Source: Planctomycetota bacterium (lineage in GTDB: Bacteria > Planctomycetota > UBA11346). From it: a DNA stretch of 44,566 bases. The stretch lies in assembly GCA_003136555.1 (NCBI GenBank), contig PLEW01000226.1, positions 2,232 through 46,797 on the forward strand, written 5' to 3'. Each line of letters begins with the position of its first letter. Position 1 is the first letter of the stretch. This document shows, in pieces, positions 41,051-44,566 of this stretch. Made by a program: the position numbers and the translations under genes. The notes beneath the pieces were generated by a model that was not told where the DNA came from, did no database searches, and was given only the letters and a program-made list of their open reading frames with translations.

Positions 41051-41818
41051 ATGCGCCTCCTGGCTGATTGCGGCAACTCGACGATCAAGCTCGCCGTGGC
41101 GCATGAGGGCGGGGTATGGATGAGCGAGCGGCTGTCGCCCACCGAGGAGGCGCTGGACGGCTTCTTCAAGCCGCACGCCGCGACGGTCAGCGAGGCGGCG
41201 GTGCTGCCGGGGGCCTTGAGCACCGCGACCGTCCTCGATGCCTGGTGGGCCCGGGTCGCCCAGGGGCGCAGCGTGCGCCGTCTCGGGCAGGCGGGCCTGC
41301 CATTGCCCGATCTCGGGCAGTATCCGCAGTGTGGTGCCGATCGCGTGGTCGCTGGACTGGTCGCCTGCACCCAGGAGCGCAAATCCCTGGTGGTCATCGA
41401 TGCCGGCACCGCCACCACCCTGTCGGCCTGGATCTTCCATCCCGAGGAGGCGCACCTCGAGCGCACGGTGCGTTTCGCCGGCGGGCTTATCCTGCCGGGG
41501 GCGCGCTCCTGCATCGCCGGCCTTGCCGCCCAGGCGCCGACCCTGCCGCTGGTCGAGCCGCTCGGGCCCTCGGCCAGCGCCCGCCAGTTCTCCACCACCA
41601 GCGCCATCGCCGCAGCGATGGGCATCGGCTATGGCCCGATGGTGGCGGCCTGCCTGCTGAAGCTCGAGCGCGAGACCGGGGTGCACGATTGGCTGGCCAC
41701 CGGCGGCAATTGCGGCCTACTGATCGACTCCCTGGTGGTTCCGCGGCTGAGCTACCGGCCGACGCTGGTCCTGGAGGGGCTGGAGATGCTCTGCCGGCAT
41801 GTTGACCAGCAGCGCTGA
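41051..41818 (+). CDS. coaX: Type III pantothenate kinase
   Basis: MRLLADCGNSTIKLAVAHEGG, GADRVVAGLVACTQERKSLVVIDAGTATTLSAW, GGLILPGA. Confidence 0.92.
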   Translation: MRLLADCGNSTIKLAVAHEGGVWMSERLSPTEEALDGFFKPHAATVSEAAVLPGALSTATVLDAWWARVAQGRSVRRLGQAGLPLPDLGQYPQCGADRVVAGLVACTQERKSLVVIDAGTATTLSAWIFHPEEAHLERTVRFAGGLILPGARSCIAGLAAQAPTLPLVEPLGPSASARQFSTTSAIAAAMGIGYGPMVAACLLKLERETGVHDWLATGGNCGLLIDSLVVPRLSYRPTLVLEGLEMLCRHVDQQR

Positions 41819-41882
41819 CATGAAGGCGGGGCGGTTGAACGGAGCTTGAGCGGCCCTACCGTCGCAGCGCCCAGGAGCGAGC

Positions 41883-42866
41883 ATGGACGCACTTACAGCG
41901 AACCCCACCACCTGGCGCGGCGTCGCTGCCTGGCTGATAGCCTCCGCGCGCCTGGAGGCGGTGGTCACCCGCGTCGGCGGCCACCTCGCCTGCCTGCGCC
42001 ATCCCGGCTCCACCCTCAACCCCTTATGGCAGCCCACCTGGCCGGCGAGCGACCCCGGTGCCGCACGTGCCGGCGGCTTCTACGGCGGCATCGAGGCCTC
42101 GCTGCTGGCCACCATCGTCGGCCACAACCTCAGCCTCGACCGTTTCGGACCGCCGCGCCCCGGCGAACGGCGACCGGTGCACGGGGAGGTCAACACCCTG
42201 GGCTGGTCGCTGTCGCAGCCGGACGGCGGGCTGGCCGAGTTCACCGTCAGCCTGCCCGAGGCGCGGCTGCGGGTGCGCAAGCGCATCCGCATCGAGGGCG
42301 AGACCCTGCTCCTGAGCCATGGCGTCTACCACCACGGTCCAGGCGAGCGCGAGGTCGAATGGTGCGAGCACGTCAGCCTGGGCGACCCCTTCCTCGATGG
42401 CTGCCGCTTCGATGCCGGCATCGAGCGGGTGTTCAACTGGCCAGGGGTGGGCGAGCCCGGATCGCGCTTCCCCGCCCTCGCTCCCGCGGCCGAGGTGCCG
42501 CGCGCGGCGGCCCTGGCGATGCCGGCGACCCAGGATGCGCCGAGCGGCGATGTGCTGAGCGCACCGGTCACGGACGGCTGGTGGACGGCGGCCAACGACC
42601 GGCTCGGCCATCAGCTGTCCTACCGCTGGAGCCGCCAGGACTTCCCCTGGCTGACCGTGTGGACCCAGCACCGCAGCCGGCCCGCTACACCCTGGCTGTC
42701 GCGCGAGCGGGCGCGCGGCATGGAGATCACCACCAAGCCGTGGCCGGATGGCACCATCCCGAGCGACCGCCATCCCCGCTGGCAGGGCGTACCGACGGTC
42801 TGCCGGGTGCCCGCCGGGCGCTGGCTCGAGCATCCGCTGCGTATCTCCTGGACCAAGATCCCATGA
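41883..42866 (+). CDS. Aldose 1-epimerase-like / DUF4432-like sugar mutarotase
   Basis: RVGGHLACLRHPGSTLNPLWQPTW...LLSHGVYHHGPGEREVEWCEHVSLGDPFLDGCRF...WTQHRSRPATPW; galactose-mutarotase-type fold motifs. Confidence 0.75.
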   Translation: MDALTANPTTWRGVAAWLIASARLEAVVTRVGGHLACLRHPGSTLNPLWQPTWPASDPGAARAGGFYGGIEASLLATIVGHNLSLDRFGPPRPGERRPVHGEVNTLGWSLSQPDGGLAEFTVSLPEARLRVRKRIRIEGETLLLSHGVYHHGPGEREVEWCEHVSLGDPFLDGCRFDAGIERVFNWPGVGEPGSRFPALAPAAEVPRAAALAMPATQDAPSGDVLSAPVTDGWWTAANDRLGHQLSYRWSRQDFPWLTVWTQHRSRPATPWLSRERARGMEITTKPWPDGTIPSDRHPRWQGVPTVCRVPAGRWLEHPLRISWTKIP

Positions 42867-42953
42867 GCGTCCCATGCGCGCCAGCCCCATGCGCGGCATG
42901 AGTGGCGGTGTGGACGCCCTGGCGCCGGCCCGGGAAGTGCGCACGCTCACAGC

Positions 42954-44566
42954 ATGAGCACCGCCGAGCACCGTCGTCTCGCCGAGGACCTCGCCAGGCA
43001 GCGCAACTGGAAGCGCTGGGGGCCCTATCTCGCCGAGCGGCAATGGTCGACGGTGCGCGAGGACTACTCCGCTGACGGCACCTGCTGGGAATACTTCCCC
43101 CATGACCATGCGCGCAGCCGCGCCTACCGCTGGGGCGAGGACGGCCTGCTGGGGTTCACCGATCGCGAGTGCCGGCTGTGCTTCTCGGTGGCGCTGTGGA
43201 ACGGCGAGGATGCGATCCTCAAGGAACGTCTGTTCGGGCTGACCGGCAACCAGGGCAACCACGGCGAGGACGTCAAGGAATGCTGGTGGTATCTCGACTC
43301 GACCCCGACCCACTCCTACTGCAAGGGCCTCTACCGCTATCCGCTCTCGGCCTTCCCCTACCAGCAGCTGGTCGAGGAGAACGCCCGGCGCGGGCGCACC
43401 CAGGGGGAGTTTGAGCTCGAGGATACCGGGGTGTTCGACGGCAACCGCTTCGTCGATCTGACCGCCGAGTACGCCAAGGCGGACACCGATGACATCTGCA
43501 TCAGGCTGACGCTGGTCAACCATGCCGCCGTACCGGCGACCATCCACCTGCTGCCGACCCTGTGGTTCCGCAACACCTGGAGCTGGGGCTGCAGCCACGA
43601 AGGGTGCACGGCCAAGCCGCGGCTGTGGACGGATGCCGGCGGCATCGTCTCCGGCCGGCATGAGACCCTGGGCTCCAGCCGTTTCGCCGCCGGGGTGGCG
43701 AGCACTGGCGTCGCCCCGCAGCTGCTGTTCACCGAGAACGAGAGCAACCTGGAACGGCTTTTCGGCGCAGGCAATGCCGGTCCCTACGTCAAGGACGCCT
43801 TCCACCGCTTGCTCGTCGATGGCGAGCTGACAGCGGTGAATCCCGCCGGCATCGGCACCAAGGTCGCAGCCCTCTACCGCCTCGCCCTGCCGCCCGGCGG
43901 GCAGGTGGTGGTGCAGCTGCGCCTGCGCCCGGGGCATGCCGGCGCCACCCGGGATGCGCCCCCGGAGGCGCCCTGGTTCGGAGCGGGCTTCGATGCCACC
44001 CTGGCGGAGCGCGCGCGCGAGGCGGACGAGTACTACCTCTCGCTGGCGCCCCCGGGGGCCAGCGCCGAGCAGCGGCGGGTGGCCCGCCTCGCCTATGCGG
44101 GCATGCTGTGGTCGAAGCAGTTCTACCATTACGTGGTCAAGGATTGGCTCGACGGCGATCCCGACCAGCCGCCGCCGCCGGAGGAGCGCAAGCACGGGCG
44201 CAACTCCGATTGGCACCACCTGTTCAATCGCGACGTCATCTCGATGCCGGACAAGTGGGAATATCCCTGGTACGCCGCCTGGGATCTCGCCTTCCACACG
44301 ATACCCCTGGCGCGCGTCGATCCGCAGTTCGCCAAGGACCAGCTGCTGCTGTTCCTGCGCGAATGGTACATGCATCCGAATGGGCAGCTGCCGGCCTACG
44401 AGTTCGCCCTCGGCGATGTCAATCCGCCGGTGCACGCCTGGGCGGCCTGGCGCGTCTACCGCATCACCGCGACCTACGACGAGCGCGGCCAGACGCGGGC
44501 CGGGGACACCGCCTTCCTCGAGAAGGTGTTCCAGAAGCTGCTGATCAACTTCACCTGGTGGGTCAA
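42954..44566 (+). CDS. MGH1-like / GH63-type glucosidase, truncated by the window end
   Basis: Open frame from ATG 42954 to the end (absent from the track because it has no stop): [64 protein letters not shown]...[45 protein letters not shown]. Confidence 0.88.
   Translation, partial: MSTAEHRRLAEDLARQRNWKRWGPYLAERQWSTVREDYSADGTCWEYFPHDHARSRAYRWGEDGLLGFTDRECRLCFSVALWNGEDAILKERLFGLTGNQGNHGEDVKECWWYLDSTPTHSYCKGLYRYPLSAFPYQQLVEENARRGRTQGEFELEDTGVFDGNRFVDLTAEYAKADTDDICIRLTLVNHAAVPATIHLLPTLWFRNTWSWGCSHEGCTAKPRLWTDAGGIVSGRHETLGSSRFAAGVASTGVAPQLLFTENESNLERLFGAGNAGPYVKDAFHRLLVDGELTAVNPAGIGTKVAALYRLALPPGGQVVVQLRLRPGHAGATRDAPPEAPWFGAGFDATLAERAREADEYYLSLAPPGASAEQRRVARLAYAGMLWSKQFYHYVVKDWLDGDPDQPPPPEERKHGRNSDWHHLFNRDVISMPDKWEYPWYAAWDLAFHTIPLARVDPQFAKDQLLLFLREWYMHPNGQLPAYEFALGDVNPPVHAWAAWRVYRITATYDERGQTRAGDTAFLEKVFQKLLINFTWWV

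Noticed and set aside
42024-44435. 803-aa minus-strand ORF
   Set aside because: Antisense to the aldose-epimerase-like and MGH1-like genes, which have clear family motifs; the ORF itself shows none.

Overview
This is a GC-rich bacterial chromosomal window with about 25 supported genes. The left half (about 0.8-24.9 kb) is a secreted carbohydrate-degradation region. It contains a GntR-type regulator with a sugar-binding-like domain coupled to a 1290-aa NHL/CBM9-like protein, a DUF1080 / GH42-like / serine-hydrolase operon, a DUF5060/DUF4038 (apiosidase-like) protein, a GH99-like protein, an HtrA/Deg protease, a fatty acid desaturase and a large NHL-propeller/Ig surface protein. The right half is mostly housekeeping: rnpB, ruvX, O-antigen-ligase-like and WecA/MraY-like genes, cinA, a Ser/Thr kinase, an RNase D-like gene, ybeY, queE, a GNAT, smc, dut, coaX, an aldose-epimerase-like gene and a truncated MGH1/GH63-like glycosidase. 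The most unusual signals are: (1) two genes for exported proteins, an outer-membrane beta-barrel at about 6.1-6.9 kb and a gluzincin peptidase at about 33.2-34.7 kb. Each is split by an in-frame TAG, and in each the best ribosome-binding-site-associated start is separated from the reading frame by a C-homopolymer exactly 1 nt short. (2) Three AT-rich sites sharing a TWTAGTAWA-like core lie upstream of the regulator and two carbohydrate genes or operons, suggesting a local regulon. No CRISPR array, tRNA, rRNA or transposase was found. I saw no convincing new multi-gene system. All assignments come from reading the sequence, with no database search.
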